Assembly: GCA_009760855.2 (NCBI GenBank)
Contig: WPIO01000015.1
Span: 1,466,501 to 1,530,500, forward strand
Reading direction: 5' to 3'
Length of the DNA stretch: 64,000 nucleotides
Source: Cristatella mucedo
Lineage: Eukaryota; Bryozoa; Phylactolaemata; Cristatellidae
In this document: piece by piece, positions 33,320-46,800 of the stretch
How positions within the stretch are numbered: position 1 is the first letter of the stretch
How the letters are laid out: every line of letters starts with the position of its first letter
Translations under genes and position numbers: made by a program
Notes under the pieces: model-generated
The model's input: the letters and a program-made list of their open reading frames with translations, nothing else
Databases searched by the model: none
What the model was told of the DNA's origin: nothing

Positions 33320-33834
33320 TTTCTCACAGCCTGCATGCAACAAGAATCGGTATGAAGGAAGAGGGGAGGTGATCATACACACGCACAACGACTGCCATGC
33401 ACACATGTAGGATGATGCAAGCACAACGAATCAAACTTATGTTAGGATGAATGCAGAACTGAATAGCTTGGCTCGTGTTCGGCTGTTTGACTAAATCATG
33501 CCGGGTCATTCTTTGTTGGCACACCCTCGACAGATGTAAAGGCAGTTTACTACCTATGAGAAACTCTTGCGAGAATCTTGTCCTAATATGCATATCTCTT
33601 CTCGGTTTGAAGAGGCATCATCTCAAGGGGCGCATAAGTTATGCAGTCCTGCAACCTATACTCCCATAGCCTTTTTTACGGCACCCAGAGTAAGCAGGCT
33701 AAGACACCGGTGACGTCTAGTGGGGGTGCATCCTGAACTAATGCCAAAAAAAGCACTTGCTACTGCTTCTGCAGCCAGTGAGCAGGGTAGCAGCTTGCCG
33801 TCTATTTGTGCTCGGAAGTGCAGGTTCGTGACTC

Positions 33835-33985
33835 AAGAGGTAAAGTACTCCCACTTCTCAATCCAGCTCGTCGGTTCTCGATTTCTGCAGTAGGCAACTC
33901 TTTATTACCGGCTGCAAGTAGGGTGGCAACCGCCAAGGCTCTTCGGAAGTTATACAGGTAAGGCTTTTGAATCAGTTACCATTTT
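33835..33985 (+). mobile_element. SINE-A-like copy, strongly diverged
   Basis: GGCAACTCTTTATTACCGGCTGCAAG and AGGCTTTTGAATCAGTTACC correspond to the SINE-A body and 3' end. Confidence 0.5.
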
Positions 33986-33999
33986 CAGTTTACCCTTTT

Positions 34000-35285
34000 A
34001 CTTTATCGACGTCGCTTAAGCCACCACAGACCTTCGCGATAGGTATGTGGCAGAGCATAACTGTTGAGTTTTTGGATTTGGCCCTAAAGCAGTTTGAGCA
34101 AATGACCAGAATGAAATATTAGGTTGTCCATCAAGCACCCGCAGCCTAATCTAGGACTCAATAGGAGGAACGTAGCAGTGACAGCACAGCGGTAATCATA
34201 AGCACCACCCCCATCCCGCGAGCGTTTGGCACAGCAAACGGGAACCAAATCTTCCGGATCAGGAAAGTTTTTTGAGTACTTGAAATGACTCTGCACAGCC
34301 AATTTTTCCAAGACTTTTAATTCTAGTCAAAATTACTACTTCTGTCGGGCAAATACCGGAGGCATACAAACAAGTACACAGAATTGTGGCTAGCAAACAG
34401 GACAGCCGACACAAGTAAGGTCTGAGATGGAGCACCTCCACTGAGTACTTTGGTAGAGAAACTAGTGCGTTTTTGTAAGCAGCGCCCTTGTTGCCACATC
34501 AAATTCTGTACTTGGAACTTCAAATTACATAACCGCGGAACCGGCGGCGATCATGAACTGTACACAAGACGGAATAGCTTGGAATCTTCACGGATGCTTC
34601 TCGGGAAGAAGGTAAGACAACCAGAACAGTTGACGGACAAATATATCTGGACGCTCCAAAATCGGGCATTTATTTTGATCTACAGCAGTGCCAAGAGCTC
34701 CAGGTAATTACTCCTCACCAGGGGCTTGACCGGCGCGCAAGCGATTGCCTGCTACAGACAGAAAGAAAATTGAATCAGAGAAGCAAAAACACAGATTATC
34801 AGCACTTATAAAACTGCGTTGCTAAAATGCACCTTTGATCCTTAAATCAATCCACGGGGAAGAGGAATTGAGAAGTTCCTACCTCTCGTATCCCCTACAC
34901 CTAGGTCAAGGTCGCTGTTAGGCGTGTGCCTCCGAACTACAAGGGCTTTCTTGAGCATGTAAATTTGGCATGTTGGCGAGTAGAAATAATCTTCAATTTA
35001 ATTTAGGAATGTGAAAAATAAAATAAATACATGTAAGAACACCTTCTTGCTATTGATTCTTCTCAAATGCGGTTTCTGAGACCGGCGCGCCTCGTCAGCG
35101 AGCTATTGTGGCTGGACGACAGGGCGCGTAGCCATGATTATTAGGACGCTCTACCGGTGAGGTGCCCTAACGGCTGCCTACGACCACTGCGCTGGTGATG
35201 CGCAATCGGATGTAAGTCTAGCTGCAAGGCCTGATTTCAAAGTATCTTGGTAGGTTTTATTATCCGGCAGCCTTTCCGCAGCAAA
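34000..35285. other. Unassigned intergenic DNA
   Basis: Includes a GC-rich patch at 35080-35200. No exon or repeat recognised. Confidence 0.4.
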
Positions 35286-35289
35286 ATTC

Positions 35290-35645
35290 GAAGAAAATTG
35301 AACAATGCTCCTAAAGCCTGGAACTCCCTCCCGACTTGCGTCAGAGCATCCCCTGACTTGACCACATTTAAAAAGAATTTAAAAAACCTATTTAGGACAG
35401 CATTTAGTGGGTCCCTGTGATTCTTCCTTGATGTGCTTATGCGTGCAGACACTGTGCATGCTGCCACTAACCACATTTGCATGCTGACCATGTGCATGTC
35501 ACCCCTAACCATGTTATTCATGTTTATCAAGCATGATATTACTCACCATTCAATCGCGCTTCCCTTTGCAGCAAATGTGGAGCGCCCAGAAAGAGATTTA
35601 GTTCTCTGAGGGCGCTTTATCAAGTGCATTATTATTATTACTATT
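35290..35645 (+). mobile_element. LINE-A 3' end
   Basis: AAAGCCTGGAACTCCCTCCC through TTTAGGACAGCATTTAGTGGG, full 3' UTR, stem-loop and (ATT)n. The best copy for defining the plus-strand 3' UTR. Confidence 0.9.
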
Positions 35646-35649
35646 AATA

Positions 35650-36870
35650 CTACCTGCCGCGGTTTCCTGCTCGTGTCCTCAGTCAATGGTCTGGAACGAC
35701 AATAAATTACTACCCGTGAAGGATTTTCTGACATCTAACTCAAAATTGGCTGTTAAATTCTAAAATTACGAGCCGAAGCTGCTACAGGTTAGGATATGAC
35801 TGCTGGGTAGTTGAATCTGGATAGCGGATTTCACAAGAAAGGCTGCAAAATTCCTCTTGACGATTCCTCAGGTGCTTTAATACTCAAGGGCCGGATTGAA
35901 TTCTTAGAGCTTTGAATTCATAGACTTTTTTCCAGACGCCTGTGAATAGCATCTGGAACCAGTATTATATCCGGGAAACCCATAGGCATGCAGCGAGTAC
36001 ATCTCTGCTGCCGGTAGAATGCCGAACTGTAAGAACTGCGCGCCCGAAATGTCTCGAACAGCACTATAAAAAAATGCTCTCGCAAAAGTGCAAAGAATTG
36101 CCTGCATACAATTGTTCCGGCAGGTGACTTCAGGTAGGCTTGTTACATGCTTGTAACAGCTAACACTTAGTCCAATGACTCACCGACTGGCAGACCATCG
36201 ACAAAAGAGTGTCTGCTCCTGTCAGGTTCTCTTTTAATATACCGGCTAATATCAGTCATATATATGCATATTTATGAATATCTAATTACATATCGAGCTG
36301 CTAATAAGCCTGCTTGTCAGGCAATTTTGCTACAGGTTTCCATTTCGAAGCTCAAAGGTATCCCGCTATCCATGGAATATATATATGGGTTATATAGGAG
36401 GGTATCTGGCTATCCATGGAAGTACCCAATCGTTTCTACGGAAAGTTCTTGCTGGGTGGTTTGAATTATAAGTCATATATCGGAGTGCTCTAGCTACGTA
36501 TAGTAACAGTTGTATTCCTGCTTTCTATCAGGGATTCTGTAGCTCAGGACTTTATGCAAGCTCACACCTCAAGAGTCGCAGCGTGGTGCATGGCAGATGG
36601 CGAATGCTAACCTACTGGAATATGATATGTACTGGCGATTTGGTTTTACCTTCTGGTATATGTCAAACAAGCTCCGTGTATCTTCCTTGCTAGATCAATA
36701 GATTAAGCAAAAGAATGCTGATCAGAAGGCCGATGATTAAATTTTCTCGAGGATCGAAAGTAATCCGCCATCACACGTATGCTTCTAGCCAGTGCTAAGG
36801 TTTTTCTGTGTAAATTCAGATTTGAGTCGTTGAACTATAATTCTATATCTGTATTGAGCTTTCAGCTCGA
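35650..36870. other. Unassigned intergenic DNA
   Basis: AT-rich; no feature recognised. Confidence 0.4.
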
Positions 36871-36874
36871 GTTT

Positions 36875-36960
36875 TCATAATAATAATAATAATAAATGTG
36901 TATAGCACCCTCAGATCACTTAGTCTCTTTCTAGGCACTTTACATTTCATTTTACCTTCT
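36875..36960 (-). mobile_element. LINE-A 3' tail
   Basis: Antisense (AAT)n and stem-loop with paired changes (GTGCC/GGTGC). Confidence 0.75.
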
Positions 36961-37704
36961 TATTCAGTTACATTATCTGGGTCTTAGAGACGGCCTGATG
37001 CTTCCTCTGTGGAAATCGAAAGGATCGCCCTTTTGACACCCTATTTAAACGCTAGCCTATATACCGGTATACTTCTCTAGTATATTGGCTTGATGTTATG
37101 TCGATCTGTAGATCCAAGAATGACTGCGTTTTCCTTGTTTATTAACTAATAAGAGAGGTCCAATGAGGCTAGACAGATCGATACTTGCAGGACAGGGTGA
37201 ATTTACTGGCTATAGTGCTCATCTAAATGGTCATCTAGACTTGCATAATACTTTGCGCTCTTACACAGCAGGTGTTTGTGACACCATCAGTCTTGCAAGC
37301 ACATGTGTTTTTGTCCAGTGGATTTTATCAAAGATTGAACTTGAAAGGCGCATACGCTGCTGCTCTATTCTATTGCCGTTTGCATTAGTGTAAGTGCATA
37401 CGTATGACATACGATTCTCATAAGCTGCTGTCACTGATTGTGCTACTACCTAATGACTACACATTCTTGATTTGCCTCGATCACGAACTGAGCATGAACG
37501 TATTAGTACTTCATTGTCCAGATGTGCCTGCCTGTCAAATCTTTCTACCAACCGGCACTTCAGCTTTGTCTTACCCCTATCGGATTTATGAGCGACCTTA
37601 TGGCTTGATTTTTTATCCTTAGGTTGCATTATTACAACAAATCTCTGCAGCTGCAGCTGTTTGGGCTGAGAATGATGTGATCACCACTCGGGTTGAGTTG
37701 GAGC

Positions 37705-37874
37705 ATGGGCCTGCCGAAGCGTATTCCACGTAGCCGGCCAGTGTTACAGTCTGCCGAAGAGGAGAGGCGAGTGATTGTCAACCGCTACCAGGTCGAGAAG
37801 AAACTAGGCAGCGGAAACTTTGGCACCGCTTTTCTTGTCCGGGATCTGAAGAGCAGAGACCTACAGGACGAATG
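37705..37874 (+). CDS. NEK11: NEK11 exon 1, start codon and glycine-rich loop
   Basis: Encodes residues 1-57. Residues 28-46 read [19 protein letters not shown], the ATP-binding loop. The exon ends inside a Trp codon at GTACTT. A LINE-A 3' tail starts about 50 bp into the intron. Confidence 0.92.
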
Positions 37875-40800
37875 GTACTTATTCGTCACACCCAATCTAT
37901 GCATTGTTACTGTTCTAGTCTTTGACAGGAAGCTATGCATGTCACCCCTAACCATGTTATTCATTTGCTTATCAAGCATGATATCACTCACTATTCGATC
38001 GCGTTTCCCTTTGCAGCAAATGTAAAGTGCATAGAAAGAGATTAAGTTCTCTGAGGGTGCTTCATCAAGTGCATTATTATTATGCGGCCAGCCCGGGCTT
38101 GCTCGTGATGCATCACATCCACTCAACCGGCTCTGTCAGCCGTGCTTTTGCATCACGTGCTTGTGCATCGTGTGCTTTTGCATCACGTGCTTGTGCATCG
38201 TGTGCTTTTGCATCACGTGCTTGTGCATCGTGTGCTTGTGCATCATGTGCTTGTGCATCGTAAATGGGACTATTTTTTCTAGGGCTTTCCTTCGACAAAG
38301 AAAGGGAAAGCCTCGCTAGTCTTGACTATTGAACCCGGGCATCTGCCATCGATGACATTCACCCTACAAACTGTCCCATTGCAACCAAACACAGGCTAGC
38401 AGAGCAAGCTCGTGTTGTTGACCTTGCTGTTTCTAGTGGTGGCCCAGCACTTGCAATGCCTGCGAAGCGTCCATGAGCACAGGCTTCTCAGTCTGTTCCT
38501 TTACATTTTTCGTTTGGCAGTATTTCCAGCCTTCTTTTGGTCTGCAGTCAAAGCAATGAAAAATTTAATTCATGTCTCGAATATGAAGCCATAATAAAAA
38601 TAATAATCAGCTAAATAGTCCATCAGCTTTCAAAGCACTGACAGCTCCAATAGGTGCTTCTTAGTGCTGGAAAGAAAGAAGAGGAAAGATGCTCATAGAC
38701 GTGTATAGGAGCCAGACTTTTACCTATGTAATTGCATCATTTGTCTGTGGAATTTTTATGGACCTATTGGAGTAAGCTTTGTACGTGGTGGCATGCCACA
38801 TTACTTGCAGCAATGGGAAACCGAAATCGTTCTGAGATCACTTGAATTCTTGTCAAGCCACTGACTGATATCCGTTGCCTAGCCTAAGCTTTTTGCCATT
38901 GGGTGTTCACCTGATCGAATAATCCAGTTTACCTTTCATCAAAGTTTATTTACTTTATAGCCTTTAGGTGGCATTTGAGGCCCCCCTCAAGCAGGGACTG
39001 TTGGGGTGGAGGCACACTATTCTTTATGTTGCTGGCTACTGACTGCCTTTGGAATTCACTCTCAGAGCTATTTGCACCTTGCTAATGTAGGTCGTTTGCT
39101 GTAGATGTAGTCACAGTTAGCAATGTACAATGTGCATCCTTTGTTGTCCGACGTTGGCAATGTGGAGTGTGTTCAAGCCTGTAGAATGCTGTGATTTCTT
39201 ATTGATTTTTAGCTCTTCTTTAATTCAGTAGCATTATTTTATATTCTGTGCTGCGCTGTTTCCTTTACAGGAAAGTCCTGAAGGAAGTCCCCGTGGGCAA
39301 TTTACAACCTGACGAGACTGTGGATGCAATGCATGAAGCCAGGCTGCTCTCCAAGCTCGATAATCCGTTTATAGTAAAATTTCACGACAGCTTCCTGGAC
39401 GGAGAGTACTTTTGCATCGTGACCGAGTTCTGTGAGGTGGGCAGCTATCGTGTTTCCAACCTCCTACCGTAGGTCGCCATGCTCTTAACTGGATAAGGTG
39501 GCTATAATAGAGCCAGAGCAATCTTTCTTCCATCTGTGATCCAGTCTTTGGTGGCATGTCACTTTCTGTGAACCAGTAAGACCCACAGGCAGACAGCGGA
39601 CACAGTCTACGGGTGCATGCAAATTTGTTGTCTACACGTGGATTGCACAAAGTGAGCTGTCATAGTGGCACTTTTTTCTAGCATGCTGCTTATCCCCAAG
39701 CGATTCCACGTCGCTTGGTTTGTAAATACATGGCGACTGCAGAGAGCTCACTCATGCTTGGCACAATGAGCCAGGCCACGCGCACCTTTGCTGTGTGGTC
39801 TCCGTACTGAACATGCAAGAACACAAACACTCTTGATTTCGTTCTAATTTGAGTCTCCTATAGTTTCTTTCTTGGTTAATTGACCATGCTTTAGCCGTAG
39901 AAGCAAGAATTATTGATCCGTTTCGGTTACAGTACCATGCATCTGGAAGATATTTTGGCACCAGTGAGATTCGAATCCATTCCTTAGGCTTGTGGTCCTT
40001 GTTGTCAATTCCACGGTCGTGGCCCTCATCAGAACCCTATCACCTGGTATCATATGGTAGCTCCCTAAGGTAACAGCTCAGAGAGCTACCATCTACTTTG
40101 GTGTGTTGAAGTGCCTAATTATGCAGGCGTCATAGCGATTGATCTATATCCACCTCTGCAATCATCATATAGTTAAGTTGCACCAAGACGGCGAGTTTGA
40201 AGTATGTGTGTGCACTCGTGCTGCTGATTGTTGGTCTATTGTTTGCTGTTATAACGTTTGCAACAGTCTGACAGCCTTGCTTGTCGTGTATAGAAGCATC
40301 ATGAAACCAAAATCGTATATGCTATTACTACTCAATTCACATGCTTTGTTTCTAGCCTATGCAAAGAAAGTGTCTAGATAGAGATTTAGTTCTATTGTGT
40401 TACATTATTATTTTTATTTTTATTATTAAAAGCAGCATTGCTGTTGCTTTCTTGAGCGAGTCATCGATCCTTGGCACGTTCCTTACAATGCGCTCGTGCC
40501 TCTGATCTTCACAAATCTTGTGTTTGGAAACACGATCACAGCTTTTGCCCTGTAGAGACTTTGTGGGGTTATGCTCGTCTGCAGTAGAGTTAAGTACAGA
40601 TGACGATTCTACGTTGCTCTTCCAGGGTGGCGACCTCGACGAATATATCACCAGGATGAAAAAGAGCAGTCAGATCGTTGACCAAGAGCAGGTCATGGAC
40701 TGGATCGTGCAACTGCTCATGGCAGTTCACTACATGCACACCATGAAGGTCTTGCACAGGGATCTCAAGACACGGTGAGTGCGCTCTGCCGATTGCTGAA

Positions 40801-43800
40801 ACTTCACCAAGGCTCGCTAAGGCAAATTTAAGAAGGGTGCACTCTTTCCATCGCCGTACCGGTGAAGAGGCCGCCACAAGAAGGGTCATTCGTTTCAGTG
40901 CGATATCATCATCACCCCCTTCGTCAGCATCCTTGTCGTGAGAGCCGAAATGCTAAATTGTCCGACCTAGTGGCTCAGTAGTAGTAGTAGTAGGAGGCAC
41001 GAGAGAACCCCCTTTCCTACTACCATGTGCTTTGTGCTACAGCTGGTCTCTCTGGCCGGATAATTGCAGGAACATATTTCTGAAGAAAAATGTTGTCAAG
41101 GTTGGCGACTTCGGCATATCTAGGATACTGATGGGCACTGCTGATATGGCGAGTACGTTCACCGGCACTCCCTACTACATGTCTCCAGAGGTGCTCAAAC
41201 ATGAAGGCTACAACTCAAAATCAGACATATGGTTAGTTCTGCTCAGCGCACCTTACGTTCGCATGACATGGCTGCCTGCACGTAAGGCCCGAAACAGCAG
41301 ATGGGGAGGGGGTAGGGGAGGCGAAGGTTCAATCTTGCTCTATAGTCAGGAGAGTAAATTTCACTTGGTGTCGTGAAGCACCGAAGTAGACTAACGCGGC
41401 TTACCAGTAAAAGCAACTCAGTACACTATACCAAATCGGCTTTGTAATGTATGCGATTGTCTTCATAAAAACTATACTGGCCAAGGATGGGCTCACATTC
41501 GGCCATCAGGTCACGAGTTACGGTGGTAATTGCCTTGATGCATAGTTTTTGGTTCAGTAGCATGGGGCTTCTGTGCGATTCGATTACATTACCCTCATGC
41601 TTGCAAATGCTGCAGGGGTTCAGTAAAATAAGGTTCAGGGTCCTCAGGCATTCGTTCTTCAGATAGTAGCCGAGTTTTGGCCTGACTCAACATTTTCACA
41701 TGCTGTCCGAGGTCATCGGCATTGCTGCCATTTCATACAGACTACTTACTGTCCGTGGCATTGTTCTAGAATTATGGCTTCGGTCGAGTTTTTTTGCCAG
41801 CAGTACTTTAACTCACAAACCGTCTAGTAAATGGAAACGGCAGTTTTCAAAACTTGTTCGTGAGTGAAACCCTAGCCAACAAGCTCTGGCAAGCGAACCG
41901 AGTTCACGAATGTATGTATTAGTGTATGCATGCACTGTCAAAAAATGGGTGTGGTGGCACGAGCATGCATGCATGCATGCATGCATGCTCTGGTGGTGCT
42001 GCTGCATGCATGCATGGCACTCATGCTATGTAGCCTGTGCAAATGTGCATCTGTAGGCATCAGCACCACGTGGTTTGTTAAGTTGAGCGTGTTAACTGCT
42101 GCTAGCCGTGTTAACTGGTGCTGCGGCATTGCTGGATGCAGGTTCTAGCTCCTTTCTCAAGGCTGACACGACGTCCGCTGTCTGACAGATTCATTAATCT
42201 TCTCTTTAAACATGCCAACGAATCGTGTGATGCCAGGTCCTTTACTTTCCCTGTTCGTCATGGAGGCTTGAGTCGAATTCTCGAAAGGTCCAGGCTTGTC
42301 TGCAAAAGCATCATTCTGCCGAGGCAGTCGTTCGAAGCCGAGGCTGGTTCGTGCGTGGCGCGTGAGCGTGCTTCTCTGCTGCAGGTCCATAGGCTGTGTC
42401 CTGTTTGAGCTGTGTGCTCAGAAGCACGCTTTTCACGGCGAAAGCCTCATGGGCGTCATGTACAAGATTGTGGAGGGCGCGGTCCCAGCGCTGCCGGACG
42501 GCATGTACTCTGCCGACGTCGCCGAGCTGCTCGCCGCGTGAGTGCACCACCGTCGCCAAGGCTTCGTGCACGTTCTCCGCGACCTTTGCCGAACAACACG
42601 TTTTGCTCCCGCATCCGGTCGTCCTCACCTGCCTTTTCTGCCTCTTTCTGGCAGTCACCGTCAGGCCGCCTCCCTCAAGCCTATCGGCAAAGCATTGAAT
42701 CTTTGGGGGCCGGATGGGGGCCGTCTGCCTCCTCACGATTTCGGCACGGCAATCGCAGGCGCACTGCGTGACACATACGCCGATTGTGCGCGCAGCCTGT
42801 ATCGCTTCGTCGGGGCACGTGCCGGCCAGTTGACCTTTGATGGTAACCTTTTCCAGAATGCTTACCAAAGATCCCAGTGTTCGTCCCTCGGCAGCCGAGA
42901 TTCTTCGAATCGACTACGTCACCAGACATAAGGAGGTGAGAGTCAGCGGCAGAGCAGGCAGTCGGCTGCTTGCACGGGCAGGCGCTGCTGTTCTGCAGGT
43001 GCAGGCGTGTGCTGTCGTCGGGGATGCAGCGCTTTTTTTTTAGGCGGCTCATCATTTTCGATCGGGTGTCCATTTTTGTCCCCCTCTTTCTTCCTGTCTT
43101 GTTTCGCTGTCCATTTTCGTCTTCTTTCGCGAGTCTATCACTTTCTCAAATCGCCCAATCGCCGGTTTCTCACTGCCCCCTTTCATCCGAATGATTTGTC
43201 TGATATGAAGAGGGCAGAAGACAATCCTTTGTGCCGGTCGCATACCGCGCCATCGGGCACACGGGCTGCTAGGAACGTACATCGTCGAGGACGCTTGCTG
43301 AGCCACCGTGGTGCCTTCACGCATAAAAGAAAGAATTTGGTGGAGTTGATGCTAGGAGTAGGGCGGGCTATGCTTGTCTTGCAGAATTTGCTAGGCCTGC
43401 TCCCCCCCCCCCCCAGGTGGATGGGCTGTTTATCGACTTCTGCGAGGTGAAAGAAGTCTTGGAAGCTTGAACAGAAGCTTTCTTGCACGGAGCAACAAAG
43501 GCTTGCCTGCTGCAATACTTGAACCCACGACCCGGCCGGTTGCGGTAGCTGCTGCCTCACCGCTCGGTCGGTACAAGCCGAGTCCCTTTTGGGCAAGTGC
43601 CGATTGAATGTTTTTTCACTGATGTTTGCGTCTAACTCCTGTGTCTACTTGATCTCATCTTTCTGGAGCCCAAAAGTCTAATTCACCTGTGTGGCACCCT
43701 AAGAGAACTTAATCTCTATCCAGGTGCTTTGCAGTGCCCAAGGTGGGTACACACACCATCGGCTGTGACCGAAATGACCCCTGCAGTTTCGTGCACGTAC

Positions 43801-46800
43801 CTGCAGGATCGACTTAGCTGCCCAGGTGCCGAGCTTTTTTTTTTATTAGAAAATGAGGGCACGGCTGGAGGAGCAGAGGCAGGCGTCAAGGCAGGCTACC
43901 GAAGGCGAAGTAGCAACAGCAGCAGCGGTGGCAGAGGATGAGGTGGATGCAATTGGCACCCGTGCTCCTGCACGCACTTCAGCATTCGTGTGAGTGTCGA
44001 CCCTCGGTGTCGCTGTCGCCCGAGCTTCCCTGTCTCTGCGACACGCCTTGCGAGTGATTCACAGTGCACTCTCACTGTTATCGTTTGTGCTCTGCCCGCA
44101 GAACGGCGGCATCTCTCCGCCGGCCAGCGGGTGCCACCGCTGCCACGGCTGCGGTTGATGCTGCCCGGATCAAGAATCCTCGCGAGCGCATGCGGCTTCG
44201 AAAGCAGCAGGAGGCTGACATGAAGGCAAATTTGCTCAGGCAAGGACGCAGTAATTCAACCATCGATTTCAGCAGCAGCGCACAGCTCTCGCACCGGGTG
44301 TGGGCGGGGCATCAGTGAGGCGTCTGACCCGACGATCGGCCCTTTGTCGGCACCGGGCGCCAGGCACGGTTACGCTAGCAGACGCCGGCTCATTTCAGGG
44401 AGGAGGCAAAGCGTAACCTGCAAGCGAACTTGAACCGCAAGGCAGCCATCAGAGCTTCGATGCAGCAGCAAGGGGTACGTGGCGGTGGCGGCTGCAGTGT
44501 GCTCGACCTGCAAGGCTTGCTGGTGGCCTGATGGTATGGCCTCGACGTTAGCAGTGGCCGAATGGCTTTATGGGCTTTGCCATGCTCTGTTGGTTTTACT
44601 GGCGATTGCTAGCTGACCATCGTTCTTAGGAGGCGCCGTGGGAGAAGAGCCTCGCCGATTCGAACCAAAAGGATGCCGGCGGAGCTTCGACGAGACAACC
44701 GGCAATCTATGGTCAAGCTGAACCGCATCTGTTGCCGCTGCATAGTTCAGGTCTCGTTCATGTGCATGTTCCTCCCCCTTTTCACTCGTGCAGTGGCTTC
44801 TTGCAGTGCCTGCAAGAGCTAGCGCTGCTACAAGCGTGCTAGTGTGAATCGTCGTTTGCCAGCTCTCTGAATGTGGCAGGTGCCATGGCCCGATAAACGT
44901 GACTTTAATGATAATAACCGCAATGGTAATAATAATAATAATAATAATAGTGCATTTGTATAGAGCCCCCAGATAACTTAATCTCTTGCACTGTACATTT
45001 GCTGCAAAGGAAGCAGCAGAAGCTAAAGATATTCTCACGTGTACAGCACGTGACATCAAGGATCTGGAGGTTTCGTGATCCACAGAGGATTTTTGTTGCA
45101 GAGGAGGACACACACTGTAGTTTGAATGAGATCGGCATGGGGTCAGATTGGCAGAATTTGGTACCGCTAGGGGACCGTAGCTTATAGTTGTTGGACAATA
45201 TTTGATCGAGTCTGTGACCCTCGTTTTGAGTAGGGTTGTGCACACGAGCCACAAGAAAATATGAGACAGTGCACACAATTCTGCACTCATTACGTCAGTT
45301 AAGTTGTCAAAATGAATGTTAAAATCAACCGCAACGAGGAAAGATCGATTTCTTGCACACAGAAGCGAATTGAGATAAGATAAAGCTGAGATAAAGGAAA
45401 ACTTGGTACTTGGGGCGATAGATTACTGCCTCCATTAGCAGCTTGTTGGAGGGACTCAAAATAAGAGATTCGAAAGATTGCTTCAAGGGAACTGCAAACT
45501 GTTGTTGTTGAGAGAGCATCGAAATCGGTATATCTATGGAATATATCGTCTACAAGAGATGTTATTAATATATTTATAACGTAAGATAATATATATATAT
45601 ATAATACACTATATAATATAATATAATATAATATATAATACAATTATATATAATAATTATTATATATAATATATAATATAAGATATTTATAACATTAATC
45701 GTCTACGAACGAAGCTGAGCTGCTGCCAGCCTATCGCAAGATGCTGCATTAGCCGAGAGTGGGCGGCGTCAGAGCGGCACAGAGAGAGAGAGAGTGCGCC
45801 GAGCAGGGCAGTCATTGATGAAGGTGAGGGGGAGTTGTGCTGTCGATCGAGTAAGCCGCTATGGGCTGGCACTTGTAAGAGCTTCGATTCTGAAGCGGAA
45901 AAAGCCTGGAAACGATGGTCGTGTAAAAAGGCATGTGAGTGCTTGTGGTATTGTACCCCTGGCATTTCCTCGAAAATTTTCTAGCTCAGCCGGTGTCGAG
46001 TTACCTTTTTCGGACGTCAAATTTTTTCAATACCTCAGGCCTCTGGCGCCCGGCTAGACGCAAAATGCATGACCATCTCGGACTCCGGATGCGCCGCCGG
46101 AATGCAGGCAGAGCCGTTGTCGATTGGTTTCAGTGCCGGTTTTCTTCGGCCGATTCGTGGCCACTCGAGTCCTGCAGCCGCGAGGACTCGAGCGAGTCGG
46201 CGCCCTACCATGCAAAGCGAGCAGCTAAAGGAGAGCAGAGCGAATGAACTGCATGCGAGTCATCGGCCTTGCTGCAGCGAGCCCCGAGGTTGGGCAATGC
46301 TAGCTGCAGCCGGCAGCCGTGGATGGGAGCTCGAGATGCAACCGACTTATGCAGTTGAAATGCTGTTTATTAAGTTTTTTTTACGACGCTCGAGATTGGT
46401 TTCCTCGTGCACGGGCAGGGCGTGTTAGAAACGTGATATGATGGCGATAGTCGTCTTCTCTCTACTTGTGTGCCTGCCTGTGTGAGGAGGGGGAAGCTCG
46501 TGGCACAGGCAGAGAGGTCAAGGGTCCGGCACGTATGCTTCGGCAGACGGTTCGTGCTCGGTCTGCCACATCGAGTTCACGTCAGTGTCTCGCTTGTCGC
46601 ACAATCACAGCTCTCGATGGCACACCGATCCGTGCTGCTGGCTTCATGTCGCATATTCACCATCGCGACCGTTGTCCGACGTTCTGGTCTTGTAAGATAT
46701 GCGATATTGTTGCTAACCGTTTGGTGTTCGTAGAAAGTGTCACGTAAGTCGATGAGGTCGCTAGCCAACATTTTAGACTTCCGGGAGTTAAGAGTTGACC

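Noticed and set aside
38113-38298. Ala/Asp/Gln repeat protein
   Set aside because: Product of a 30-bp intronic minisatellite without stop codons.
42311-42868. 185-codon minus-strand frame and overlapping frames at 42.4-43.6 kb
   Set aside because: Antisense of NEK11 exons 5-6 and GC-rich introns.
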